Shown: piece after piece, positions 1 to 10,202 of the stretch
Layout: each line of letters begins with the position of its first letter
Position numbering within the stretch: the stretch's first letter is position 1
Notes under the pieces: model-generated
The model's database searches: none
What the model saw: the letters and a program-made list of their open reading frames with translations, nothing else
What the model was told of the DNA's origin: nothing
Translations under genes and position numbers: made by a program
Source of the DNA: a virus
Strand: one strand, 5' to 3'
Virus record (IMG/VR): IMGVR_UViG_3300026263_000019
Location: 1-22,108 of that record
Length of the DNA: 22,108 nt

Positions 1-2034
1 TATCTTGAAACAGAAACTCACCTTGAAACTCTTGATCGTTGGGGTCTGCAACGAATACAACTCGATCTTCCGGACCTAACAGGTGTAAATACTTATGTTT
101 CTGTGGCGAAAGAAGTAATGACTAAATTCGCTGATGGTGTAGATAAAGCAATTAATAGATCAATAACGCATGCTCCAAATCCTGCAGAACAAATAATAGC
201 TGTAACAGTTTCAGGTGTTGATTTTCTTTTTGATGGTGTAAACATTAATGATAACGATTGGACAAGAGAACTCATCAAAGGAGTTACGTACCGTTTCAAT
301 GTAGAAGATAGTTCTAATAATTCATATACTTTAAAATTTGCCAGCGTATCAGATGGTTCGCATAATGGATCTTGGGCATCAACTATGGAATTTCCATCGA
401 CAGCAGTTGGAACGCCAGGTACCGGCGGAGCCTATGTAGATTTTAAAATTCCAGATTATACATATGAAACTTGGATAGGAAATGGTGTGGCTGGAGCATC
501 CGTAGCTCAACCAGTATTATATGCTTATGGTAGTACCGCAAATATGGCCGGCCCAATTAAAACTGTAAATAAATCAGTAGCCCATTCATATTTTATGACA
601 AAGACTCCGCCTATAGCAAATATTTCAACTACTCCGGAAGGAACAGTGCTACATGCTGGAACACAAGCAAATATTGAGGGGCGTTCATTTGCTAGACCAA
701 GGGATATAAGATTAAGAAATCCCGCAACATTTATAGTAGCGACTGCGAAGGTATATGCCGGAATGGTAGTAGGCCTAAGACCAGATGGTAAAGTAGAAAG
801 AGTATATGAAAGTTCAGACGTGTTATTTCCACGAATTAATTATGTACATTCATTGTTAGGAATAGCCCAGCAAGATGCGGCTGTAGGAGAAACCCTTGAA
901 GTCAGAGATACAAACTCAACAGAAGAACGCGTTTTCGAGTTAAAACCTGGCGCCGTATATTATCCTGATTATAGTTCTAGCATGATGAGTTATATAACTA
1001 CTACGCCTCCCACATTAACCGCTGCCGATAGCCTTGATAGGGTTAGATTAGGAAAGGCTTCAACAAAAGATGCTTTAGAGTTAGACTTTCCTCAATGGAA
1101 AATACATGAATATCGAGCAAACGAAGATATTAGTAAAGGCCAAGTAGTTGGTTTGATGAGTAACGGAAAAATACAGCTAGTTTTTTGTGAAGTAGATGGT
1201 ACAGCAAAACCTCAATTAGACGGAGTGCACTCGTTGCTAGGATTAGCTAGTGAAGATATTGCATCAGGCGAATACGGCGAAGTTTTGACATTTGATAAAA
1301 CTCTTCAAATGAGTACTTTTCCATCAGGTTCATATAATGCACTTCCTGGAGATGGATTAACAAAAGGAACTAAGTATTATGTTGATTATAGAGATGCCAC
1401 AATAAAAGCATTTGGAACTTATAGTAATCATCCTGATAATGTCTTAGGTGAAGCACTTGATAGCGATTTAATTAAAATAACATGTAAGTTGCCAAATCAT
1501 CAAACATATTCTCCTCAATGGGATTTAACAACTATAGCATATCCGTATCCAACATATACACAGATTAGAACACTTCCTAATCCCGATGAATTTTTTAGAA
1601 AATTTGAACAACTTGGCACGGCCATGGGACCTGATCAGGTAATCGAAAGTATGGTTATTACTAATATAACGCCAGTAGAAAATATTGAACAGGGACAGAC
1701 TGTTTTGTTCGATGATATAAATATAATACTAGAGGAGTCTGACGGAATGTTATTGGAAGATGGCGATGAAATATTAACAGAAGATGGCACATTTGACGCT
1801 ACTTCTGCAATTGGTAAAATAATGATCGAAAGTGACTTTCTACTATATGAAGATATCATAAATACAGGAATAGGTCAAGATCCGAATGCGAAGATAAACA
1901 TTTATAGTCGAACTGACGCTAAATACATCGTAGGTGATCTAACAACCTCAAGTTTTAACATTCATAATCGCGGTAATAAATATTTCCCAGAAGGAATTAT
2001 AGACACCGCTACTCAACATACTGTTTTAGAGTAA
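1..2034 (+). CDS. Virion structural protein, baseplate/tail-fibre type (5' partial)
   Basis: The frame is open from base 1, so the gene begins upstream. The GTG at 103 is internal, because the reading frame before it encodes ordinary protein (YLETETHLETLDRWGLQRI and on). About 677 residues are in the window. Early on is a beta-rich stretch of the type FDGVNIN...LIKGVTYRFNV, like small Ig/cupredoxin-like modules of phage tail proteins. Then a domain occurs twice (about 721-990 and 1093-1420); both copies share VVGL..(D/N)GK, VHSLLG(I/L)A and YY.DY. The C-terminus carries an acidic LEDGDEILTEDGT stretch that I associate with marine myovirus tail proteins. It lies directly upstream of the gp8 homologue, so a baseplate or fibre role is likely. 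I cannot match it to a T4 gene by sequence: gp6 would be expected in this neighbourhood but does not fit. Structural assignment is an inference. Confidence 0.7.
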   Translation, partial: YLETETHLETLDRWGLQRIQLDLPDLTGVNTYVSVAKEVMTKFADGVDKAINRSITHAPNPAEQIIAVTVSGVDFLFDGVNINDNDWTRELIKGVTYRFNVEDSSNNSYTLKFASVSDGSHNGSWASTMEFPSTAVGTPGTGGAYVDFKIPDYTYETWIGNGVAGASVAQPVLYAYGSTANMAGPIKTVNKSVAHSYFMTKTPPIANISTTPEGTVLHAGTQANIEGRSFARPRDIRLRNPATFIVATAKVYAGMVVGLRPDGKVERVYESSDVLFPRINYVHSLLGIAQQDAAVGETLEVRDTNSTEERVFELKPGAVYYPDYSSSMMSYITTTPPTLTAADSLDRVRLGKASTKDALELDFPQWKIHEYRANEDISKGQVVGLMSNGKIQLVFCEVDGTAKPQLDGVHSLLGLASEDIASGEYGEVLTFDKTLQMSTFPSGSYNALPGDGLTKGTKYYVDYRDATIKAFGTYSNHPDNVLGEALDSDLIKITCKLPNHQTYSPQWDLTTIAYPYPTYTQIRTLPNPDEFFRKFEQLGTAMGPDQVIESMVITNITPVENIEQGQTVLFDDINIILEESDGMLLEDGDEILTEDGTFDATSAIGKIMIESDFLLYEDIINTGIGQDPNAKINIYSRTDAKYIVGDLTTSSFNIHNRGNKYFPEGIIDTATQHTVLE

Positions 2035-2070
2035 AAAATTAATTAAAAATAAAAGATTGGAGTTATCGAA

Positions 2071-3798
2071 ATGCCGGCTTTAGTAACAAATAAATTTAGA
2101 ATGTTCAATGCAAGACAATTCCGGGAGTCTTTTGATGAAGATTTCGGAATGACGACATTCGCAAACACGGTCGCGGGCGATACATATTTAGAATCAAATA
2201 TGTATCTATTCATCGGTGGTGTCCAAAACTGGGCTAATGTAGCAGGAGCCGCGGCGGCAGATACCGACACAGTACCCCCTACACCTACCGATGATGTATC
2301 AAATACTTATTATAATCACTGGAAAGATATGATCGCAGCTAAAAAGGTTGTATCTACCGATGTAACACATTGTATTCCTAGATATAATTGGGCTAACAAC
2401 ACACCTTATTTTGCTTATGATAATACGCAACCTGGTATGTTGGGACAATCATTTTATGTCTTAACGGATGATTACAACGTTTATAAGTGTTTGGCAAATA
2501 ATAATAGTTCCGGAAATAGTGTAGCAAAACCTACCGGACAAACAACAGCACTTGTTACACCTGGATCTGATGGATATAAGTGGAAATATATGTATACAAT
2601 TTCCGCCGCGTCAGCTCTGAAGTTCGTAACAACTAACTATATTCCAGTACAACAGATTAGATATGCCAACGTAACTATGGCCAGCGCTACTCAAGAAAAT
2701 ACTCTGCAAAGAGATGTTGAGAATGCGGCTGTTGATGGTGCGATTAATATCTACAGGAAAACAGCTAATGGTACTGTTGGTGGATTAGAGTATTTAATTT
2801 TTGAAACGAACACATTAGATAATGGCTTTGGAGGTGCGTATGCACATACTACAACTTCTTGTCGTATTCATAGTACAGCTGCGGCCACAGATGATGTCTA
2901 TATTGGTTCTGATATATTCTTTACTTCAGGAAATGCTGAAGGACAAGGTGGAACCATTACAGATTATGTTCAATCAACAAAAGTTATAACTTTCGCACCT
3001 GCTGTTTCAACCGCACCGGCTCAAGGAGACAATTTTCAAATTGCTCCCAGATTGCAAGTTTTAGGTGATGGTTCTGGTGCAAATTGTAGAGCTAATGGTA
3101 CTAACGCAACTGGTCTAACAGACATTATTACGATTGCGGCTGGTTCTGGTTATACAAACGCAACCGTTAGTGTTTTGGCAAACAGTTCTTGGAATACAGA
3201 TGATGCCACTGCTGTTCCCGCAATTGAACCCAAAGGCGGACATGGTTTTGACGCTACGGAAGAATTGGGAGGCTACAATGTAATGGTTAACGTCAGACTT
3301 GAAAATGATGAGTCAGGCGAATTCACAGTTGCAAACGATTTTAGAAAAATTGGATTGATTTCACATCCAAACTCCGCTAATACTACCAGCGGTGCGGATT
3401 TGAATGTACCAGCAACAATTTCCTTAGGTGACCAAGCACTCAGAATTACTGTTCAATCATTTTCTGGTGCAGCTTATGCTGCAGATGCTGTGGTAACCGG
3501 AGCACAATCAGGAGCTACAGGAAGAGTTGTTGACTGGACATCAGGTACAAGTAAGTTAAGATTAACACAAATTACAAAAGGATCTAATACAACCAATGGT
3601 TGGGATAGTACACCAGGTTCTTTTCAAGCAAACGAGGCTTTAACAATTGCGGGTGCTGGAACCACAGCTAACTCAAGTGTTATCGAAGGACCAGATCTAA
3701 AACCATATACAGGAGATATTTTGTATGTTGAAAATAGATCACCTATCTCAAGAGCTAGTGACCAAATTGAAGATGTGAAATTAATTATTAACTTCTAA
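2071..3798 (+). CDS. gp8: Baseplate wedge subunit, T4 gp8 homologue (enlarged)
   Basis: Homologue of T4 gp8, which forms part of the baseplate wedge. The N-terminal part (residues about 1-190) has the gp8 landmarks: VTNKFR near the start, PPTPTDDV followed by a YYNHWKDM helix, VTHCIPRYNW (T4: AVIPRRDW), and GYKWKYMYTI (T4: GYVWEYLFEI). The last 28 residues, GDILYVENRSPI...DQIEDVKLIINF, align with T4 GEMIYMENRPPI...DQTEEINILFTF. At 575 residues it is much longer than T4 gp8 (334). The extra length lies in the middle (about residues 240-540) and consists of beta-rich modules, including a GSGYTNATVSVL motif and an SGATGRVVDW module also seen in two other proteins of this window. ATG start with GGAG upstream at about 2060. 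A 36-base AT-rich gap separates it from the gene before. Confidence 0.9.
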   Translation: MPALVTNKFRMFNARQFRESFDEDFGMTTFANTVAGDTYLESNMYLFIGGVQNWANVAGAAAADTDTVPPTPTDDVSNTYYNHWKDMIAAKKVVSTDVTHCIPRYNWANNTPYFAYDNTQPGMLGQSFYVLTDDYNVYKCLANNNSSGNSVAKPTGQTTALVTPGSDGYKWKYMYTISAASALKFVTTNYIPVQQIRYANVTMASATQENTLQRDVENAAVDGAINIYRKTANGTVGGLEYLIFETNTLDNGFGGAYAHTTTSCRIHSTAAATDDVYIGSDIFFTSGNAEGQGGTITDYVQSTKVITFAPAVSTAPAQGDNFQIAPRLQVLGDGSGANCRANGTNATGLTDIITIAAGSGYTNATVSVLANSSWNTDDATAVPAIEPKGGHGFDATEELGGYNVMVNVRLENDESGEFTVANDFRKIGLISHPNSANTTSGADLNVPATISLGDQALRITVQSFSGAAYAADAVVTGAQSGATGRVVDWTSGTSKLRLTQITKGSNTTNGWDSTPGSFQANEALTIAGAGTTANSSVIEGPDLKPYTGDILYVENRSPISRASDQIEDVKLIINF

Positions 3799-3823
3799 AA
3801 TTTTATTGACGAAAGAGATATAA

Positions 3824-6800
3824 GTGTCTGGAGTAAAAACAAATTTTAACATTGCACCATACTATGATGACTACGATAAAGATAAAAACTTTCATAGAAT
3901 TTTATTCAGACCTGGTTTTGCAGTTCAAGCAAGAGAACTTACTCAAATGCAAACTATTTTGCAGGAGCAAGTTACCAGGTTTGGTGATAATATTTTTAAA
4001 GAAGGCAGTAAAGTATTTGGTGGAGATGTTACCCTTAACAATCAGGTTAATTCCTTAAAATTAGAAGCAGCATTTGATAACGCAGATGTTGCTGAAACTA
4101 ATTTTGATGGTAAAACTATCGAAGGCGGCACGTCAGGGGCTAAAGGTTTAGTTATTAAATCTACCCCTGTAACTGTCTCAGATCAGCCAACAATAATTTT
4201 TTCAAAAATAGGTGGTATTGATTTCGTAGACGGTGAAACAATTACCACCTTAGAAGCCGTTCCCTATCAAGCCAATACTGTTAGTTTAAGTGGTGCTTCT
4301 GGTGTAGCTGCATCTCAAAATACCGCATCTATTGCAAGTATTTCTGAAGGATGTTTTTATATCAGTGGATTTTTTGTATTAGTACAAAGTCAAACCATCG
4401 CATTAGACAAATATAGCAATCGACCTACTAAAAGGGTTGGATTGCTCGCAACAGAAGCAATTGTTCAAACAGATGATGATTCGTCTATTTTAGATAACGC
4501 ACAAGGTACCGCTAACTATGCCGCGCCGGGTGCTGATAGATTTAGTATAACATTGACACTGGCGGCTTTAGATATTGTAACACAAACAGTAGGCGCCGAC
4601 GGAACTACGACTACTACTAGTTCCACTATTTCAGAATTTGCTGGTGAAAAATTTATAGAGTTAACCAGAGTTGAATTGGGTGTTAAAACAACAGAGACAA
4701 GATATCCACTATACGCAGAACTTGAAAAAACATTAGCCAGACGAACATTTGATGAATCGGGCTCATACACCGTAAGACCATTTGGAATTCAATTAAAGAA
4801 CCATATAACTGGCAATAATTCGTTGATTTCCGCCGGTTTAGAGGCTGGTAAAGCCTATGTAAAAGGATATGAATATGAAAGCATAGCTACACGTTATGTT
4901 GACGTAGAGAAAGGGAGAGACACCGCAAATATTTCAGATTATATAATCGCGGCTGATTATGGAAATTCTTTATATCTCAATAAAGTACAAGGAACTTTTA
5001 ATATTGGTCAACATGAACTTGTAGATCTTCATTGCTGTTCTTCTGCGGATGTTAAGGCTGTAGTAAGCGATGATAATGCTTTGACGAAGTATGATCAAAC
5101 GAAGATGGGTACGGCGAGAGTTAGATCATTCGATTGGGAACAAGCAGATTTAGCAACCTCTAACACTACACATTTTCATTCAGTTTACTCAACACGAATA
5201 TATGACATTCGTTTAAATAAAACTATTGATGGAGAAGTTTCAGGTGAAGGTGATGACCTTATAACGGTTGGTTTCAGAGCAGCCGATACTTCATATGCCA
5301 ATAGTGTATATAAAGGAGCAACGTTAACAGTTAACACTACATTAGCCGGCACTACAACTAGTGATACTGTTACCATTGCAGAATATATAGCCATCGGATC
5401 ACAACACAAAGCAATATGTAATACTGCACTGTCACAAAAAGTTCAGTCTAATTCAACATATTCTATTTCCTTTAAATTTCAGGATTTAGGTTCTATAATT
5501 GTAAAGCACGCTGCAAAAGATCAATTAGTGGCCGCGAATACTACACACGTAGTTAAGACAACACAAGCAGATATAGATAAATTATCAAGGTTCAATAATG
5601 ACCCTGAAGGTACAGCTTACCTGGCAGGCACAAGTAAAAATTCTTTACTTTTTCAATTACCATTCTCGCCCTTAGCTTCTATACCAGATGGGATAACTTA
5701 TACATATAAAACATTTCAAACCGTATCTGTTCCAATAGCTGGTTCAACAACTGTTTCAACAGCAACTGGATCTTTTATAGGTTCTGGTTCATTACCGGCA
5801 TCGACATCGAAAGAATTATTTTCAGTAGCCGTTAAAACAATTGATGATGTTAATAATCCTCCTATTGATAATGTTACAGGAGAAGAATTAACAGAAGGAC
5901 AAATATTAGAATTTTCTGCAGTTACCGGAAGAACTGCAACTATTGATAGCCCATCTCAAACCACATTAAATTTGAATTCAAAAAATGGTGCGTATCAAGT
6001 TGAGGTTATTTCTACCATTAGAACAGCTAACGCGTCTCCAAGATCAAAAACACTAACGATTGGTAATACTACAAATTTATCAACCGATTCCGATATATCA
6101 AAAGGTCAAGTTCACTTTTTATTACCTAATAAGCAAGCAGGTAAAAAAGATAATTTGATGATTTCTGATGTATTAAATTTGGTATATGTTATTGATTCCG
6201 GTGACAGTTCAGCACCGGTTGATTCAGTAATGCTCACGGCCCTTAGAGATGGTACTTCAACAACAGCAGTTGATATTACAGGGAATTATGATTTAGATGA
6301 TGGCCAAACAGATAATTTTTATGATCACGCATCCATTATTTTAAAACCTGGTTCAGCAGCTCCGAAAGGTCAATTATTAGTAATTGTTGACCATTTTAGT
6401 AATCCTGCCCTTACACCTCCTATTCAAGATGCACAGGCAGGGTACTTTTCGGTAGCATCATATGCCGATGTTAGCTCCAATACTGGATATCATCACACCT
6501 TAGATGGGACTGAAAGACTTGGTCTTAACTTTGAAAATATACCGACATTTATAAGTCCCACATCGGGTGAAGAAATTCGTTTAAGAGATTGTATAGATTT
6601 TAGACCTGCACGGTATTCTGCAAATAATGATAAGGGATCTAATACGACAAACGATTTTACATCTAATAACGCGGCTATTCCAGCATCACAATTAGGTTCT
6701 GCTGGCGGTACGCCTGATCCTGAATATTCATTGCAATTTAATACAAATTATTATTTGGGTCGAAAAGATAAATTAGTTTTATCCAAGGATAGGGTATTCA

Positions 6801-9800
6801 GAGTTATTAAAGGAGCACCATCACGGGAACCAATCACACCTCCAGATGATGATGATTCTATAACATTATATACTCTAACTATTCCCCCTTATACCTTCAG
6901 TACGGATGATATTAAAACAAAGTATATCGATAACAGACGATATACAATGAGAGATATTGGTAAATTAGAAAAAAGAATTGAAAATCTTGAGTATTATACT
7001 GCATTGTCAATGTTGGAAAAAGAAGCCGCGGCATCATCAATATCAGGTGGCTCAACGAAAGATTCTCTTTTTAATCCAGCTGGAGATAGATTTAAGAATG
7101 GTATTTTAGTAGATGGATTTAAAGGACACTCGGTTGGTGATGTAATTAATCGAGATTATATGTGTTCTATAGATATAGAAAAGAACGAATTAAGACCTCC
7201 TTTTAAAACAGATTGTTTTCGCTTTCACTTAGCGACAGGTTCTAGTAATAATATTTCATATCATTTGCCAGGACCAGAATTAGTAACGTTGCCTTTTGTA
7301 ACTGCCAACTTAGTTAATCAACCATTAGCTAGTTCTTATAAAGCAATTAATCCTTATGCTCTAGCACAATTTTCAGGTGGAATAAAATGTTTTCCAGATT
7401 CTGATGTATGGTATGATACGACTATAAGACCAGAAGTATTAGTTAATTTAGAAGGTGTTAATGATAATTGGCAGTTCGGAGCAATTAATGGGGGGCATGG
7501 ATCACAGTGGGATGATTGGACAAAAATTTGGACTGGTGAGCAGATTAATCCAGAACCTGAACTAAGTGTTTCCAGTGCTGGTGCAACTTCCGGTGGTGTA
7601 AGAAAAGCAAAACTTATTTCTCAAGGTCAAACCAGAAGAGGCATTACTTCTAAAAATATTCCTGATTCAATTAAAAGAAGCATAGGTAATAAGGTTGCTG
7701 ATATTTCTATGACTTTCTGGATGAGATCACATTTACTCGAAACCCAATACTCTCCGGATGACCATAGAATTTATTTTGTAGCTAAGGGGATGAAACCTTC
7801 TACGAATGTAAATATATTTTTCGATGGCACAAACGTTACAGCTAATGTTTATCCAATGCCTTTTGTTGTACTCAATGGTGTTGATACGGCTTTACATATG
7901 ATTCAGGGAGAAACGCTTACTGAGGGTGCTAACGTTGCTCAAGTAATTATGCCAGAGAAAACCACTTCAGGTGGTACAGCAACAGCCTACATTAAACCTA
8001 TTAAGTGTCACGATACAAATGGTGACGATGCTAATATAGATCAATCATTCAGCCCAGGTTCAACAACTATATTGTCGTCGAACAGTGGAATTTCAGCTGT
8101 GGTTTCTAACAGGACTGTTCCAACAAAAGGACAGGCTTCTTATATGTCAACTAACTTAGCCGGAGATTTCGCAGGAGCTCTTAGTTTGCCTGCCATGGCA
8201 CATAAAACAGGTGAAAGATTATTAAGAGTTACGGATCAAGCAAACAATGAGGTTGCGTCTTCTACTATGGCCGCGGAATGCACTTTTCATGTAAGAGGAT
8301 TAATGGATGGAAGAGAGGCTACTTCGATTTCGGTAAGGCCTTCTACTTCACGAAGAGAAGATGTTACCAATGAAAATGTCATAACAAGTGCTTCAAGCAG
8401 GGTCGAATCATCTCAAGGTTGGATGGATCCACTAGCTCAGACGTTCATTGTTAATAAGAGTAATTATACTGAAGGTGTTTATGTTAAATCAGTTGATTTA
8501 TTTTTTAGACAAATAGCAACTGCCAATAGTTCTACACCTCAATTACCTGTTACGGTTCAAATTAGACCACTGATTAACGGACTACCAAGTTGTGGAACAA
8601 TTTTACCATTTGCTGAAGTATCTTTAAAACCAGAATCAATTAATGCAATTGCGACAATACCTGATGCATCGAATACATCTCATTTTACCACATTTGAATT
8701 TCCCGCACCAGTATATTTAAACGGTGACGAATATGCATTGGTACTTATTTCTAATAGTTCCGAATATCAACTATGGACTGGAATACAAGGTTTAAATCCT
8801 TTAAGTGAAGATGCTATCAGCCCCAATTTTAGAATACCTAAACAACCGAATGTAGAAAAATTATATTTGCCAACTAATGCCGGTAATGTAAATATTTCTC
8901 CTGGCGAAGCTTTAATGTTTAGAATTAATAGGTGTGAATTTACAACAATAAACGCGGGCAATATTATTCTAATGTCGAATACCTCAAGTGAATCACAAGC
9001 TTCATCTAATGTATTTGCGGACGCATATAAGTTGAATACTTCAATACAACAATTTGATAGTTCAACAGTTACATTTGCTTATAAAACTTCAAATACAGCC
9101 GGAAGTTATATTACAACTGATTATATTGGAGGTGAAAGAGATAAAAACGTTTATCCTACTGAGCGAATGATGATGAAAGCTAATACAGCAAATTCATTTA
9201 GTACTCATGTTACAATTCGTTCTACATCTAAATATGTTGCACCAATGATTGATGTTTCAAGATTCAATTTGATAACTACTGAAAATGATGTAGATAATGC
9301 GGCACTTGCTAATTCAAATATATATATTATTAACGCAGGCGCAGGTTATACTTCTTCAGCAGTCGCAACAGTTTCTGGAGGAGGTGGTTCAGGAGCAATA
9401 ATATCTTTAACAGTAACAGACGGCGGAATTTCGGATGCTACAGTAACAGAAGGCGGCTCTGGTTATACAGGAAGGCCGACAATAGCCGTAACTGATTCCG
9501 GATTCACTGGAGATAATTATGCTAATATTGTTATAAGTAGTGAATTAGATAACGCCGGTGGTCCAATCAATGCTAAATATATTACAAGAAAAGTTAATCT
9601 CGAAGATGGTTTTGAAGCAGAAGATTTAAAAGTTATTGTAAATGCATATAAACCGGAGACTGCGACAATACATGCATTCGCAAAGGTATTAAGCCCCGAT
9701 GATACACAATCATTTGATGATAGAGATTATATACAATTAACACAAGAAACTGCGACTTCTGTTAATTCATTAAATGAAGATGATTATAAAGAATTCATAT

Positions 9801-9955
9801 ATAAATCACCTGGTGATTCTATTGATTACACAGATGATAATGGAACGAATTATAAGAAATTTAAAACTTTCGCAATTAAATTATGTTTGCTTTCAACTAG
9901 TACATTAGATGTACCAAAGGTGAAGGATTTACGAGCTATAGCATTAGATGAATAA
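3824..9955 (+). CDS. DUF4815-type giant virion structural protein
   Basis: A 2043-residue protein. The N-terminus (FRPGFAVQARELTQMQT, then ILQEQVTRFGDNIFKEGS) is the signature of the DUF4815 family of phage structural proteins, found in marine T4-like phages next to baseplate genes. An SGAKGLV beta module (about residues 88-165) interrupts the early part. The middle carries a KLEKRIENLEYYTALSMLEKEA helix, typical of this family. The C-terminal part (9340-9535) has GAGYT...GGGGSGA...GGSGYT...PTI, a beta-repeat common in tail proteins. The protein ends in a conserved-looking domain (AKYITRKVNLEDGFEAEDLK...FKTFAIKLCLLS). GTG start, with AAAGAG six bases upstream; no better upstream start exists. 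Its size and position suggest a baseplate-peripheral or tail-fibre connector protein, perhaps filling the role of T4 gp7 or gp10. That equivalence is a guess. Confidence 0.85.
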   Translation: MSGVKTNFNIAPYYDDYDKDKNFHRILFRPGFAVQARELTQMQTILQEQVTRFGDNIFKEGSKVFGGDVTLNNQVNSLKLEAAFDNADVAETNFDGKTIEGGTSGAKGLVIKSTPVTVSDQPTIIFSKIGGIDFVDGETITTLEAVPYQANTVSLSGASGVAASQNTASIASISEGCFYISGFFVLVQSQTIALDKYSNRPTKRVGLLATEAIVQTDDDSSILDNAQGTANYAAPGADRFSITLTLAALDIVTQTVGADGTTTTTSSTISEFAGEKFIELTRVELGVKTTETRYPLYAELEKTLARRTFDESGSYTVRPFGIQLKNHITGNNSLISAGLEAGKAYVKGYEYESIATRYVDVEKGRDTANISDYIIAADYGNSLYLNKVQGTFNIGQHELVDLHCCSSADVKAVVSDDNALTKYDQTKMGTARVRSFDWEQADLATSNTTHFHSVYSTRIYDIRLNKTIDGEVSGEGDDLITVGFRAADTSYANSVYKGATLTVNTTLAGTTTSDTVTIAEYIAIGSQHKAICNTALSQKVQSNSTYSISFKFQDLGSIIVKHAAKDQLVAANTTHVVKTTQADIDKLSRFNNDPEGTAYLAGTSKNSLLFQLPFSPLASIPDGITYTYKTFQTVSVPIAGSTTVSTATGSFIGSGSLPASTSKELFSVAVKTIDDVNNPPIDNVTGEELTEGQILEFSAVTGRTATIDSPSQTTLNLNSKNGAYQVEVISTIRTANASPRSKTLTIGNTTNLSTDSDISKGQVHFLLPNKQAGKKDNLMISDVLNLVYVIDSGDSSAPVDSVMLTALRDGTSTTAVDITGNYDLDDGQTDNFYDHASIILKPGSAAPKGQLLVIVDHFSNPALTPPIQDAQAGYFSVASYADVSSNTGYHHTLDGTERLGLNFENIPTFISPTSGEEIRLRDCIDFRPARYSANNDKGSNTTNDFTSNNAAIPASQLGSAGGTPDPEYSLQFNTNYYLGRKDKLVLSKDRVFRVIKGAPSREPITPPDDDDSITLYTLTIPPYTFSTDDIKTKYIDNRRYTMRDIGKLEKRIENLEYYTALSMLEKEAAASSISGGSTKDSLFNPAGDRFKNGILVDGFKGHSVGDVINRDYMCSIDIEKNELRPPFKTDCFRFHLATGSSNNISYHLPGPELVTLPFVTANLVNQPLASSYKAINPYALAQFSGGIKCFPDSDVWYDTTIRPEVLVNLEGVNDNWQFGAINGGHGSQWDDWTKIWTGEQINPEPELSVSSAGATSGGVRKAKLISQGQTRRGITSKNIPDSIKRSIGNKVADISMTFWMRSHLLETQYSPDDHRIYFVAKGMKPSTNVNIFFDGTNVTANVYPMPFVVLNGVDTALHMIQGETLTEGANVAQVIMPEKTTSGGTATAYIKPIKCHDTNGDDANIDQSFSPGSTTILSSNSGISAVVSNRTVPTKGQASYMSTNLAGDFAGALSLPAMAHKTGERLLRVTDQANNEVASSTMAAECTFHVRGLMDGREATSISVRPSTSRREDVTNENVITSASSRVESSQGWMDPLAQTFIVNKSNYTEGVYVKSVDLFFRQIATANSSTPQLPVTVQIRPLINGLPSCGTILPFAEVSLKPESINAIATIPDASNTSHFTTFEFPAPVYLNGDEYALVLISNSSEYQLWTGIQGLNPLSEDAISPNFRIPKQPNVEKLYLPTNAGNVNISPGEALMFRINRCEFTTINAGNIILMSNTSSESQASSNVFADAYKLNTSIQQFDSSTVTFAYKTSNTAGSYITTDYIGGERDKNVYPTERMMMKANTANSFSTHVTIRSTSKYVAPMIDVSRFNLITTENDVDNAALANSNIYIINAGAGYTSSAVATVSGGGGSGAIISLTVTDGGISDATVTEGGSGYTGRPTIAVTDSGFTGDNYANIVISSELDNAGGPINAKYITRKVNLEDGFEAEDLKVIVNAYKPETATIHAFAKVLSPDDTQSFDDRDYIQLTQETATSVNSLNEDDYKEFIYKSPGDSIDYTDDNGTNYKKFKTFAIKLCLLSTSTLDVPKVKDLRAIALDE

Positions 9956-10202
9956 AATACAAACGGAAGACCCAAGGTTTGTTAGAGACATGCATTCTAA
10001 AGCTCTATTAAGCACAGATAGAGAAGCACTAAATAGACATAGATTAGAACGCATGGCGGCTAAGAAACATCAAGAAGAAGTAGATGCTGCGCGAGCAGCT
10101 GCAGCTGAAAATCACGAACAGATAATGCAGTTACGATCTACTGTAGATAAAATTGAAGAATTATTAAATAGAGTTATAGAAAAGGATAACAATGGCAGCT
10201 AA
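9948..10202 (+). CDS. Small coiled-coil structural-region protein
   Basis: An 84-residue, highly charged, entirely helical-looking protein. The N-terminal half has DPRFVRDMHSKALLSTDREA, which looks like a conserved block. Residues about 38-78 form an Ala/Glu-rich coiled coil with heptad spacing (EEVDAARAAAAENHEQIM...VDKIEELLNRVIE). The start overlaps the end of the giant DUF4815 gene by 8 bases, and its own end overlaps the next fibre gene by 11 bases, so the three are translationally coupled. The coiled coil and position between the baseplate-type protein and the fibre suggest an adaptor, trimerisation or chaperone role for the fibre. The function is not known to me. Confidence 0.75.
   Translation: MNKIQTEDPRFVRDMHSKALLSTDREALNRHRLERMAAKKHQEEVDAARAAAAENHEQIMQLRSTVDKIEELLNRVIEKDNNGS

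Noticed and set aside
93-299. Open frame on the - strand at the window start, and similar - strand frames through the window
   Set aside because: They lie wholly inside strong + strand structural genes, have no ribosome binding sites or recognisable proteins, and mirror the codon bias of the + strand.
1716-1723. Perfect TATAAATA late-promoter consensus
   Set aside because: It is inside a coding region, encodes ordinary residues, and several such matches are expected by chance in DNA this AT-rich.
1975-1982. AATAAATA about 90 bases before gp8
   Set aside because: It lies inside the upstream gene and lacks the ATAAATACAT extension shared by the two intergenic sites. It is possible but not supportable.
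103-2034. GTG at 103 as the true start of the first gene
   Set aside because: The same frame is open back to base 1 and encodes plausible protein there, so the gene enters from outside the window.
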